A stretch of 64,000 nucleotides of DNA from G963556115 sp963667375 (lineage in GTDB: Bacteria > Planctomycetota > SZUA-567): NCBI GenBank assembly GCA_963667375.1, contig OY763323.1:2046001-2110000 (forward strand), written 5' to 3'. Numbering within the stretch: position 1 is the stretch's first letter; every line of letters begins with the position of its first letter. The position numbers were made by a program, and so were the translations under genes. The notes beneath the pieces were generated by a model. It worked only from the letters and a program-made list of their open reading frames with translations, was not told the DNA's origin and ran no database searches. Shown piece after piece: positions 22,835-32,200 of the stretch.

Positions 22835-22860
22835 TTATATTACTATCAAGGGAGGAGAAT

Positions 22861-23427
22861 ATGGGGCGTAGACTGGATGCAATAAACATGATGCTCGATG
22901 CTATCGGTGAGGCGCAGGTGTCGAGTCTGGAAAATACCAGTGGTAATCTGGATCTGGCGGCAGCACTCAGAAAGCTGCAGCAGCAGTGTGAGCAGCTGCA
23001 GGAGGAGGGTTGGTACTTTAATACCGAGGAGCGGACTCTCAGTCCGGATGTCAATGGCGAGATAGTACTGCCGGAGAATATTATCCGGGTAGACAGTACC
23101 GGGGTTGATTATTACCGGGATGTTATAGAGCGTGAAGGAAGGCTCTATGATAAGGATAATACTACCTTTATTTTTGACCGGCCGGTACAGTGTGAGATAG
23201 TGCTTATGCTGGATTTTGAAAGCCTTCCGGCTGCGCCACGGCGGTATGTGGAACTGCTGGCGGCAAGTAAATTTATTACTAATACGACCGGTGATTCAGC
23301 GCAGCTCAATGTGATATTCGAGGATTTGAAGCAGGCGAAGATCAATCTGGATCAGGCTGACAGCGCGAGTGCTGACGGGAATATTCTGGAGCTGAATAAC
23401 GAACTGAGTCGGCGCCGGAGTGTGTAA
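22861..23427 (+). CDS. Tail tubular protein A (T7 gp11-like)
   Basis: The 188-aa protein (T7 gp11, 196 aa) opens with GRRLDAINMMLDAIGEAQVSSL, the standard start of the family. The LQQQCEQLQEEGWYFNTEE segment and VELLAASKFI follow. It forms the ring joining portal and nozzle. The start at 22861 lies behind GGGAGGAG; an ATG at 22795 would put the terminator inside the reading frame and is rejected. Confidence 0.92.
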   Translation: MGRRLDAINMMLDAIGEAQVSSLENTSGNLDLAAALRKLQQQCEQLQEEGWYFNTEERTLSPDVNGEIVLPENIIRVDSTGVDYYRDVIEREGRLYDKDNTTFIFDRPVQCEIVLMLDFESLPAAPRRYVELLAASKFITNTTGDSAQLNVIFEDLKQAKINLDQADSASADGNILELNNELSRRRSV

Positions 23428-23439
23428 AAGGAGGGTGTA

Positions 23440-25839
23440 ATGCCAAGACAGATACCTACAAGGGTTGAGATAAATTCACTGGAGAACGGGGTCAGTGAGC
23501 AGGCGGCGGTGGCACGGGACAAGTCACAGGCCGAGGAACAGATCAATCTGCTGAGTGATATTGCCCGAGGAGTGATTACCCGACCCGGTACCGAGCATAT
23601 TGCCAAACTGGATGATGCGGTATACAGTGACGGGGAGGTAAAGATCTATCATATTAACCGGGATGCCAGCGAGCGCTACAAGGTTGCATTCACCGCTGGT
23701 GATATTGCGGTACATGATCTGCAGACTGGTGTTGTGAAGACGGTCAATTATCCGGACGGTAAAGCTTATCTGAGCAGCAGCAATCCCGGAGAGGATTTCC
23801 GCATGATTACCGTAGCCGATACCAGCTGGGTACTCAACCGTTCGGTGACTGCCGCCATGACGTCTGATACCTCCGACGAGCAGCGTAATGAAGCAATTAT
23901 CTTTGTCAAGCGGGGCATGCGTGGGCATAAGTACACGGTGCGCGCCGGAGATTATGAGTTGACGGTTAATTCTGCAGGGACTCAGGCAGGATGGCCGAGC
24001 GAGTGCAGCAGTGAGGATATCGCCAGTACCTTTGTTAATGGCTATGACGAAAGTAGCGAAGTACATGTGGACGGCTTACTGGAACGGGGTTTTCTGGTAT
24101 CTCAGAAAGGTTCAGTAATCCGTATCCGCTATGCTGATAACCGCGACTTTGAATTTGAGGTGCGTGACAGCTATGGCAATCAGGGCATGGTTGGCATTAA
24201 AGGTGCGATAGATGACTTTGCAGATCTGCCTGCAGAATGCTGGCATGGGACAAAGGTCAGGGTTACCGGCAAGGATAGCACCGGGCTGGATGATTACTAT
24301 GTTGAGTACCGCAGTACCAGCGGTACCGATGACAGCAGTGGCAACTGGGTCGAGTGTAACGGCTGGGGGCTGCAGAATATTATTGACGCGGAAACCATGC
24401 CGCACCACCTGATTCGTGAGGCCGATGGAACCTTTACTTTTAAGCAGATAGAGTGGGCGGAGCGTAAGGTCGGTGATGAGATTACGGCTCCGGAACCGAG
24501 CTTTATCGGGAACCGGATCGCCGATGTCTTCTTTCACCTCAATCGTTTCGGGATTGCGTCCCGGGACAAAACTATATTCAGTCGTGACGACAAGTATGGC
24601 TGTTTCTGGCCGCGCAAGGCTACCGAGGTGCTGGATGATGATTCCTTCGAGCTCTCTACTACCGGTCACAATATTGCTGATATCAGCTTTATTATCCCAT
24701 TTGGCAAGAGTCTGGTAGTGATGTGTGAGAACAAGCAGTTTATTATTACCTGCGAGAAGGGGCTCTCACCGAAAGAGGCGAAGATTACCGAGAGTACTAC
24801 CTACTCGGCTTCGACGCTGGCCTCTCCGGCACTGGCGGGATCCAATATGTTCTTTGTCAGTCCCAACGGGGATTACAGTATTCTGCGGGAATACTTTCTC
24901 TCAGAGGACTCTATTAATAATGAGGCGCCGGATATCACCAAGCATATTCCGGAGTATATTCCTAAGGGTATAACCCTGCTGGACGCGCATAACAATGACG
25001 ATCTGCTGATCGGTTACAGCCCGGAGGAGCCGCACCGGCTCTATGTTTATAAGTATCTCTGGGCGAATAATCAGAAGATACAGAGCTCATGGAGCTACTT
25101 TGAATTCAGCGGCAGGCTGCTGCACTTCTGCTATGTGGATAACAGTATCTACCTTATGCCTCAGTACTCAGACGGGGTATATCTGGAGAAGATAACCCTG
25201 TTCAGCAAGGAGCTGGCTGCGGGTATGGAGTATGAACCGGCACTCGACCGGCGGGTGATCCTGAACGGGATCTATGACGAAGTGGAGGCGGTTACGAACT
25301 TTACCGCGCCGTATGTGATAGATGATATCAGCCGGTACCGGGCGGTGGCCGGAGGAGGCTTCGCCGGTATTGCCGGGATGAATTTGAGCGGCCTTACTCA
25401 GACTTCGCAGACGACATTCAGCATTGCCGGTAATTTCTCGGCTGCCGGGGTATATTTCGGGACTCCATATAAATGGGAGTATAAGCTGAGTACGCAGTAT
25501 GTGCGTAATGAAGCACAGTCCGGAGCTCCGGCGTACACGGCTGAGCGTACCCAGATTCTGGACTTGGCGGTTATCTATAAGGACAGCGGTAACTTTGTGG
25601 TCACGGTAAAGAATCGTGATCAGGTATTTAATTATGAGAAATCCGGAGGGATCGGCAGCAGGATGCTGATTGTCGGCCAGCCGATTATCGATACCGGGAA
25701 GTTTACGGTGCCGGTGCGGGCGCAGAACGTCAATGTTGAGATCGCGGTTAATAATTATGGCGACAACGATCTGCCTGACTGTTACGCTCCGGTAGCTCTA
25801 CAGAAGATTGAATGGAGAGGCTATTATGTCAAGCGGTAA
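23440..25839 (+). CDS. Tail tubular protein B, nozzle (T7 gp12-like)
   Basis: The 799-aa protein (T7 gp12, 794 aa) starts VEINSLENGVSEQAAVARDKSQAEEQINLL, in the family style. It carries MRGHKYTVRAGDY and NRFGIASRDKTIFSRDDKYGCFWPRKA, typical of podovirus nozzle proteins, in a beta-propeller-rich body. Hexamers form the tail tube that contacts the cell surface. Confidence 0.93.
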   Translation: MPRQIPTRVEINSLENGVSEQAAVARDKSQAEEQINLLSDIARGVITRPGTEHIAKLDDAVYSDGEVKIYHINRDASERYKVAFTAGDIAVHDLQTGVVKTVNYPDGKAYLSSSNPGEDFRMITVADTSWVLNRSVTAAMTSDTSDEQRNEAIIFVKRGMRGHKYTVRAGDYELTVNSAGTQAGWPSECSSEDIASTFVNGYDESSEVHVDGLLERGFLVSQKGSVIRIRYADNRDFEFEVRDSYGNQGMVGIKGAIDDFADLPAECWHGTKVRVTGKDSTGLDDYYVEYRSTSGTDDSSGNWVECNGWGLQNIIDAETMPHHLIREADGTFTFKQIEWAERKVGDEITAPEPSFIGNRIADVFFHLNRFGIASRDKTIFSRDDKYGCFWPRKATEVLDDDSFELSTTGHNIADISFIIPFGKSLVVMCENKQFIITCEKGLSPKEAKITESTTYSASTLASPALAGSNMFFVSPNGDYSILREYFLSEDSINNEAPDITKHIPEYIPKGITLLDAHNNDDLLIGYSPEEPHRLYVYKYLWANNQKIQSSWSYFEFSGRLLHFCYVDNSIYLMPQYSDGVYLEKITLFSKELAAGMEYEPALDRRVILNGIYDEVEAVTNFTAPYVIDDISRYRAVAGGGFAGIAGMNLSGLTQTSQTTFSIAGNFSAAGVYFGTPYKWEYKLSTQYVRNEAQSGAPAYTAERTQILDLAVIYKDSGNFVVTVKNRDQVFNYEKSGGIGSRMLIVGQPIIDTGKFTVPVRAQNVNVEIAVNNYGDNDLPDCYAPVALQKIEWRGYYVKR

Positions 25840-26335
25840 GGTTACGCAGTATATTGACCGTGCAGAGCGGGATCACCCGGCGATACTGGCTGGGCGTCTG
25901 GGAGCGATGGACAGGCTGGAGATCGAGGTCTACGGGATTGATGCCGCGACCGGGATGGAGCTCAGCTATAAGATGTCCGAGAAGTGCTGGAGCGGGTTCT
26001 ATGACGGGAGATTGATTGTGATGATCGGTGTCGGCTCGATGGCCAAACTCTATCCGGGAGTACCGCAGGGGGAGACAGCCGGAGTCGGAATACCCTGGCT
26101 GCTCGGTACCGGTGAGTACCGCTCATGTCGTAAGACGTTTCTGCGGCTCTCCAAAGTAATAAAGCGGGAGATGCATGAGATGTTCCCGGTGCTGCGTAAT
26201 TTTGTAGCGGTGGAGAACCGGCAGGCGGTGCACTGGCTCAAGTGGCTGGGGTTCAATATGGTGCAGACGTATCCGGATTTCAATGGCTCAGGCAGAGAGT
26301 TCTATCTTTTTGAGTCTCTCAGGAAGGATGAATAA
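25826..26335 (+). CDS. Internal virion protein gp13-like (acetyltransferase fold)
   Basis: The 169-aa protein overlaps the nozzle gene by 14 bp and lies where T7 gene 13 lies. GNAT-like elements are visible: GRLIVMIGVGSMAKL, then GIPWLLGTGEYRSCRKTFLRLSK and VENRQAVHWLKWLGF, a typical acetyltransferase C-terminal motif. In T7 the protein is needed for virion assembly. The ATG at 25826 behind GGAGAGG is preferred to the one 18 bp upstream. Confidence 0.82.
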   Translation: MSSGKVTQYIDRAERDHPAILAGRLGAMDRLEIEVYGIDAATGMELSYKMSEKCWSGFYDGRLIVMIGVGSMAKLYPGVPQGETAGVGIPWLLGTGEYRSCRKTFLRLSKVIKREMHEMFPVLRNFVAVENRQAVHWLKWLGFNMVQTYPDFNGSGREFYLFESLRKDE

Positions 26336-26361
26336 TACGGTGTTGATAGAGGGAGGGGCAG

Positions 26362-26940
26362 ATGTGTAGTGTAATGGGCGCGTTGGCGATGGTCGGAAAC
26401 GGGGTGGCTGCACTTGGCAGCTATGCCGCTTCGGAAGCTCAGTCGCAGGCGCAGTATGATGCGCAGGTCGAGCAGAATAATATTGCGCTGATGCAGAACC
26501 AGTATGAGAACAGGCAGAAAGCAGATCAGGCGGTATTCAACTATGAGCAGCTTGCCAATAAAGAGATCGAGATAAATGAGAAGGCAGCGCATGAAAAAGG
26601 CGAGATTGCCCGGGAAGCGGATAAGCGCCGATCCGAGCAGCGGGTGGCCAGCAGCTGGAACGGTACGGCAAGTGCGACCATTCAGCGGCTGATGGGTGAT
26701 ATTCACGCCAGTGAGGCGCGGGATCTGGCAACAGTGGATTCAAACCGGGACGCGAATATCAGGAATGTCATGGCGGATAGAGAGGCTACGCGGATGCGCT
26801 CGGAGCCGACACCGCTGTATCTGGCCAGTCCGTCTTCCTCTTCCGGTAGTGGCTTCTCAGCTATAACCGGGGTGGTCAGCGGCGGGCTGAATGCACTTGG
26901 CAGTTATATTAGAAATAAGCCGGTAACTACGGCAACATAA
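26362..26940 (+). CDS. Internal virion protein B (T7 gp14-like)
   Basis: The 192-aa protein (T7 gp14, 196 aa) starts with a small-residue hydrophobic stretch (MGALAMVGNGVAALGSYAAS). A long helical Gln/Glu/Ala-rich middle and a glycine/serine-rich C-terminus follow. T7 gp14 forms the outer-membrane pore of the ejection channel. Position between gp13- and gp15-like genes supports the call. Confidence 0.85.
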   Translation: MCSVMGALAMVGNGVAALGSYAASEAQSQAQYDAQVEQNNIALMQNQYENRQKADQAVFNYEQLANKEIEINEKAAHEKGEIAREADKRRSEQRVASSWNGTASATIQRLMGDIHASEARDLATVDSNRDANIRNVMADREATRMRSEPTPLYLASPSSSSGSGFSAITGVVSGGLNALGSYIRNKPVTTAT

Positions 26941-26950
26941 AGGGGACGAA

Positions 26951-29248
26951 ATGGCAGGAGCAAAGAGCATACCCGGGACAGTCCGGGTAGAGGATCCCAA
27001 GGGCTACCGCACTCCGGATAAGGTCGTCGCAGCTACGACCTTTAATACCAGTAATGGCGGGGTGCCGCGGGTGGTGACCCACGAGCCGGATCTCTCCGCG
27101 GCGCAGAGTCTGCAGCGGAGTCTGGGGCTGCTTGGCAGTTCAATAGACGGGATTAGCAAGTCACTTGAATATCGTAACAATAAGATTGAGGCGGAGAAGG
27201 AGAGGCAGGAGCGTAAAGCTGAGTATGAGGCCGAAAAAGCTCAGGCAAAGGCTGAACGTGAAGAGCAGCTCAAGCGACAGGATAATGCCTTTATCTGGGC
27301 GCAGACAGATGGAAAATTGAAGTATAACGAATTCACAGAGAACTATGTTAAGCGAATTAATTCCGATGAATTCAATTTCTCGACTGCAGAGTCAATTCGA
27401 GATGAAGCTTTAAACGAATTAAAGAGTTGGACAACTGGAGCGTCAAAAGAAGAGTTATACGCAACAAGACAGCTTTTCAGTAGTGCGACAAACTTTATTA
27501 TTTCGGAGTCAGGCAAGAGAATAGCTTCACTGAGATCTGACAGAACTGCTAAGGACGCTTTGGCTGTTTATGATAATCTTGATCCTGAAACCTTTGGGGA
27601 TTTGACGAAGACTATCATTAAACAGAATGTTGAAATGGGTGGGAGCGAAGAGGAGGCGAAGTCATTAATATTAGGTGCTTCTCTTGATAAGATGCGGGTT
27701 CTTGGCTCTAAGATGGATTTAGAGGCTATTGACAGGCTTGAGGATTCGGTGGAGTCAGCAAATCTTTTTGAGCAGTTTTCTGATGAGCATTTAAACTGGA
27801 TTGATACAACCTCCAAAATAGAGTCATATGCTGAAAGAAGGCAAGACGAGGAGCAAAAGAAGTATCTTGATAAAATAGAATTGCTTGCACAGGAAGAGGC
27901 AGAAAGTATAGAGGATATTGATACTCTTGATGCGAAAATTAAAGAGTGGGAAGATGTTAAGGCGGATTCAGACGACCCATACAAGTCCAAGGAAAGAGAT
28001 GGTTATATTGCTGCTTATAACCGGCAGAAGGCTTTTCTGCAGGGGAAGAACGGCAAGTATAAAGGCTTAATCAGCTTTATTGGTAGCGTTACGTCAACAA
28101 AGTTTAATAGTGCAGGTATAGATCTTGGGGATGGAACTACCCTTGCCGGTACAAATATTGCATATATGCGGACTCCAAGCGGTAAAGTCCAACCGGCACC
28201 TCCTATATTAATTCAACGGGCTCGTGAGCGTGCAATCAGGGAATCAGTATTGTATGCGCAGAAAAACGACTTAGATCCAGATATTGACAGCGATGTGTCA
28301 CGAGATGCAATCATGAATATTTTCCAAAAGCATTTAGGAAAGTTTGGAGTTCTTAACGATCAAAAGAGCTTTGAGGGATTTACTTTTTCTGATCCCTTGT
28401 ATGATGAACAAAGGTCACCTGAGAAATGGACTCCTGAATATATGGGAGCAAGGACAGATGATCTTTTTAATCGGGTATTGGCTAAGAGTTCAAATATGTC
28501 GGCGGTGGATGCAGTTAATGAGGTAATTCCGGAGACTGTCCCTAACTATCAACGCTATCGTAATTTATTCTATGATAAGTATGTGATCAAGAGTCGTGAG
28601 GATTACTCGAAGCAGCAGACAGCGTGGCTGCGCCGTGATACCAGACGGATTGATGCCGAACGTGAGGCGGAGATGGCGGTGCAGCCGCTCTCTGTAGAGT
28701 CCCAGCTGGATATTACTGCTGAGCAGCAGCGTATGGGCGGAGGTCTTGGTGCTATACCGGTACCGGATTATATCTTTGATATTGATTCGGAGAAGCCGGG
28801 AGCGGTACGGTTCGGCACAGAGAGTGCTGCGAGAATGGACGGGATAGAGAAGTATGCACAGATGCTGAACCCGCTGGGAATGCTGGTCAACGACTATAAC
28901 TTTCTATCATCTGTATTTTCCAGTAAGGATCCAAGTACCTTCCCTTATTCTGATGATATCTACGCCGCGGCGACGATGGCACTCAAACAGGAAACCGGGA
29001 ATGAAGATCCATTCTCTGGTAAGACCCGTGAGGAGTGTATAGAGATGGTCGAAGAGCTCCAGCGTGACGGTAAAATCAAGGACGCGAAGATCAATGCTTA
29101 TAAGGAGCTGAACAAGCAGTTTGTCAGTGATTTGTATAACGTGTCAGAAAAGAACCGGGAGCTGAAAGACAATAACAAGACTCTTGTAGGTCAGTTGACT
29201 GAGAATACTGGTGGCACATTCTTGGTGGATACTGACCCAGAAGATTAG
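26951..29248 (+). CDS. Internal virion protein C (T7 gp15-like ejection protein)
   Basis: The 765-aa protein (T7 gp15, 747 aa) is mostly helical, with a charged coiled coil at about 75-110 (KIEAEKERQERKAEYEAEKAQ in pieces). It should build the periplasmic tube of the ejectosome with its neighbours. The DNA changes base composition inside the gene. The ends (26951-27300 and 28590-29248) use the G/C-rich codons of the surrounding late genes, while 27300-28580 is clearly AT-rich. That points to replacement of the middle of the gene by recombination. Confidence 0.88.
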   Translation: MAGAKSIPGTVRVEDPKGYRTPDKVVAATTFNTSNGGVPRVVTHEPDLSAAQSLQRSLGLLGSSIDGISKSLEYRNNKIEAEKERQERKAEYEAEKAQAKAEREEQLKRQDNAFIWAQTDGKLKYNEFTENYVKRINSDEFNFSTAESIRDEALNELKSWTTGASKEELYATRQLFSSATNFIISESGKRIASLRSDRTAKDALAVYDNLDPETFGDLTKTIIKQNVEMGGSEEEAKSLILGASLDKMRVLGSKMDLEAIDRLEDSVESANLFEQFSDEHLNWIDTTSKIESYAERRQDEEQKKYLDKIELLAQEEAESIEDIDTLDAKIKEWEDVKADSDDPYKSKERDGYIAAYNRQKAFLQGKNGKYKGLISFIGSVTSTKFNSAGIDLGDGTTLAGTNIAYMRTPSGKVQPAPPILIQRARERAIRESVLYAQKNDLDPDIDSDVSRDAIMNIFQKHLGKFGVLNDQKSFEGFTFSDPLYDEQRSPEKWTPEYMGARTDDLFNRVLAKSSNMSAVDAVNEVIPETVPNYQRYRNLFYDKYVIKSREDYSKQQTAWLRRDTRRIDAEREAEMAVQPLSVESQLDITAEQQRMGGGLGAIPVPDYIFDIDSEKPGAVRFGTESAARMDGIEKYAQMLNPLGMLVNDYNFLSSVFSSKDPSTFPYSDDIYAAATMALKQETGNEDPFSGKTREECIEMVEELQRDGKIKDAKINAYKELNKQFVSDLYNVSEKNRELKDNNKTLVGQLTENTGGTFLVDTDPED

Positions 29249-29262
29249 ATTAAGGATAAATA

Positions 29263-32200
29263 ATGAGTGAATATGACGACTATTGGGAAAAGTCTGATAA
29301 TGAATATCTGGCTACCAAGCGTATAGATAATAGGCTGCAGAAGCAGGATGAAGAGGACTGGAGCACCGGGCGCTGGCTCGGTGCTGTTGGTACAGCGGCG
29401 TGGCAGGGAGCGCGTGATGGACTGCTCTTGGATACACCGGAGACCTTCTACCGGGCGGCACGTACTATCGGTGATATCTTCGGCAGTGAGGATCTGCAGC
29501 ACTGGGCGGGAGAGGGTATCAATGATATCAAGCGGTCGCGTGAGGAGGATCCGTTCTATCAGGTAGATGCGGATGTAATGGACGATTATGTGGCGCGGTC
29601 AATCTACGGCGGCCTGAGCAGTGTTATTACCAGTGCGGCCTCCGGAGCGGCGGGTGCGGCTGTGGGAGCGTTGACCGGGGGAATGGGATATATTCCGATG
29701 CTGGCCGGTTATGCCTTCTCACACGGCGGAATATTCGGTCTGGCTGAGTATGATAATTATATCGACGATGCCTACACTGCATTCAAGCAGGTCAATCCCA
29801 AGCTTACATGGCAGCAGGTGCAGGACGAGGTAAACAGCAGTGCGGTAATTTCCGCTCTGGCTGAGGCCGGTCTGGAAGCCGGTGGCGATCTGCTTATGGG
29901 TAAGCTGTTGGGGAATGCCGGTAAGGCGGTGGTCGGCTCGATGGGTGAGCAGCAGGCATGGCGTACCGCTGCAGCCAAGACCTTGAAGGGTATTCTGGTG
30001 ACGGGTCCACTCTCGGAGATGCCTCCGGAACTGGCGACTACGGCTATTCAGACCAGTCTCCGGAATCAGGACGGTATCACCAAGCAGAGTGTGGCGGAAG
30101 CTATTAAGGAGACCTTCGGCTCTACCTATGTCAGCAGTATGCTCTTTGGTGCCGGAGGAGCAGTTAGCGAGCACGGGCTCAATGCCGGGAAGCGGCAGCA
30201 GGAGCAGGCGGAGTCTGATATGTCGCAGCAGACTGCAGCTGAGGAGCGGGCGCAGAGGGCGGAGCTGTATAAGAATAACAGTGTGATAAAGTCGCTGGTA
30301 GAGAGTGATGATCCCGAGAAGTTCTTTGTCTCGCTCAAGGATAAGATCTTGGAGCGCCTTTCCGAGCAGGGTGTCACCGATGAGCAGAGTTACCGGGAGC
30401 TGATCTCAAAAGAGAGTTCTCAAATCAAGCCACCGGTTAATCTTGATCCGGAAAGCGCAGAATTCACGGAGTCTCTCAATACTACTTTTGCGGATATCGG
30501 ATTTATCCCGGTACCCAAGGTCGGGCAGGAGAGTAAATTTAAAGGTGAGCCGATCAGTACGGTCGATGAGTTCTATAAGATCGTTGCTGATTTCAGAGGT
30601 GAGTGCGAAAAGGACGAGAACTACAGTCCGGAATTCAAGCGCTGGCGAATCGGCAAAATCAGACCGGAACAGGCACGGGTGTTGAAGGACGCTACCGGCT
30701 TTGATTTTGAAGGCGGGGTAATAAGCTTCGATACTGATTTTCTAAAGAAGATGTTTAAGCGGCATCCGGAGGTTACTCCTGAGCTCTTTACTATGCTGCC
30801 TTATACAATTGCAAACTTTACTGATATTGAGGGTGCATATAAATCAAGATCCCGGGGTGAGGATATTGTAGCGACAATCTCGGTCTTTGATGGCAAGCGT
30901 TACCGGGCGGTTGAGGTAGTGCCGGGTAAATTCAAGCAGATGTATCTGAAATCATTTCATTACCGGAAAGCGACGCAGGCCGAGATAAACGAGCATGACA
31001 AAAAAAATCCCCCACCTCGCGATGGGGGCAAACTCGGGGGTTCCATGCAAACCGGTAACGGTAGCCTTGACCCTACGTCCGAAAACGCGCCGAGTCCCTA
31101 TACCAATAATACCCCAGATTCTACTTTAGTCAACAATATTATGCAGTATGGTGATAAATTTGTGCGTTATCTGAGAGGTGATAAGCAGGAGCTGACTGCG
31201 AGTGAAGCAGATTTCTTTGAAAGGGTAAAACAGGATATGCAGAAGGATATGGAGAGTGCCAGAAAGCTGGGAGTAGTTGATAAGACGGCGTTATCCCGGT
31301 TCAATGATCTTCTGGGTATCAATGGTGATCAGCGCTTTATGTCTGCTGAGGAGCATAAGGCGGCGGTAGCTGAGCAGTGGGATCTGTATACCGGCAAGAA
31401 GGAGTTTGATCTGGAGAATTATGATTCGGTAAACAGTTCGCTCTTGGTGCCGGAGATGGAGAACGCAGAGTTTCGAAATGAGCGGATCCATGCACTTGGT
31501 GAGCATCTTACTCAGGTCAAGGAAAAGGATAAGCATACAACCGAGCGGCTGATGCAGGCCGGGGTGCAGGCGGTGCGTAATGGTGTTGCTACTCCGGAGA
31601 GCCTCAAGCGCTATCATGCGGCATTTGCCAACGCGGATACTGCGATCATGGCTATCGGTATGCTGCATGAGCAGATGAACCAAGAGACCAATCTGGCAAT
31701 GATGGAGGCGAGAAAGACCGGACGCAAGGAGGATGCGGCTTATGCTATGCTCAAGATGGAGGCAGCCAATGAAATGACCGAGGTTCTGTCCGGTATGGGA
31801 ACTACTGCCGGTAGAGCACTGCGGGCGATACGTACGATCAAGGAGAAGAGCGGTGAGGATCTCGACAATGCGCTCAAGGCGGTACTGGGTAAGAAGGCCG
31901 ATGAAGTCAATGCGGATATGATTACCCGGATTATATCCAATATGGTAAAGCTGGCCAAGCCGAAGAAAGGAGGATTTACTACCAAGATTCAGCAGCTGCA
32001 GGAGAAGGTACAGGGTATTCTGGAGGATAAGAGTAAGACCGGGCTCTCCGATGAGGATATGGTACTGATACGTGACCTCTTCGCGAATACCGACTTTCTG
32101 AGTCTCTCCGCACAGATCAAGCAGCGTACCCGTTACCAGCGGGGAAGGGACATAGTGATTGAGTCCACTATTGCCGGTATGCTTACCGGGACTACGACTC

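Noticed and set aside
22795..22860. N-terminal extension of tail tubular protein A
   Set aside because: The extension would be coded by the terminator hairpin; ATG 22861 has a strong ribosome site and gives the family N-terminus.
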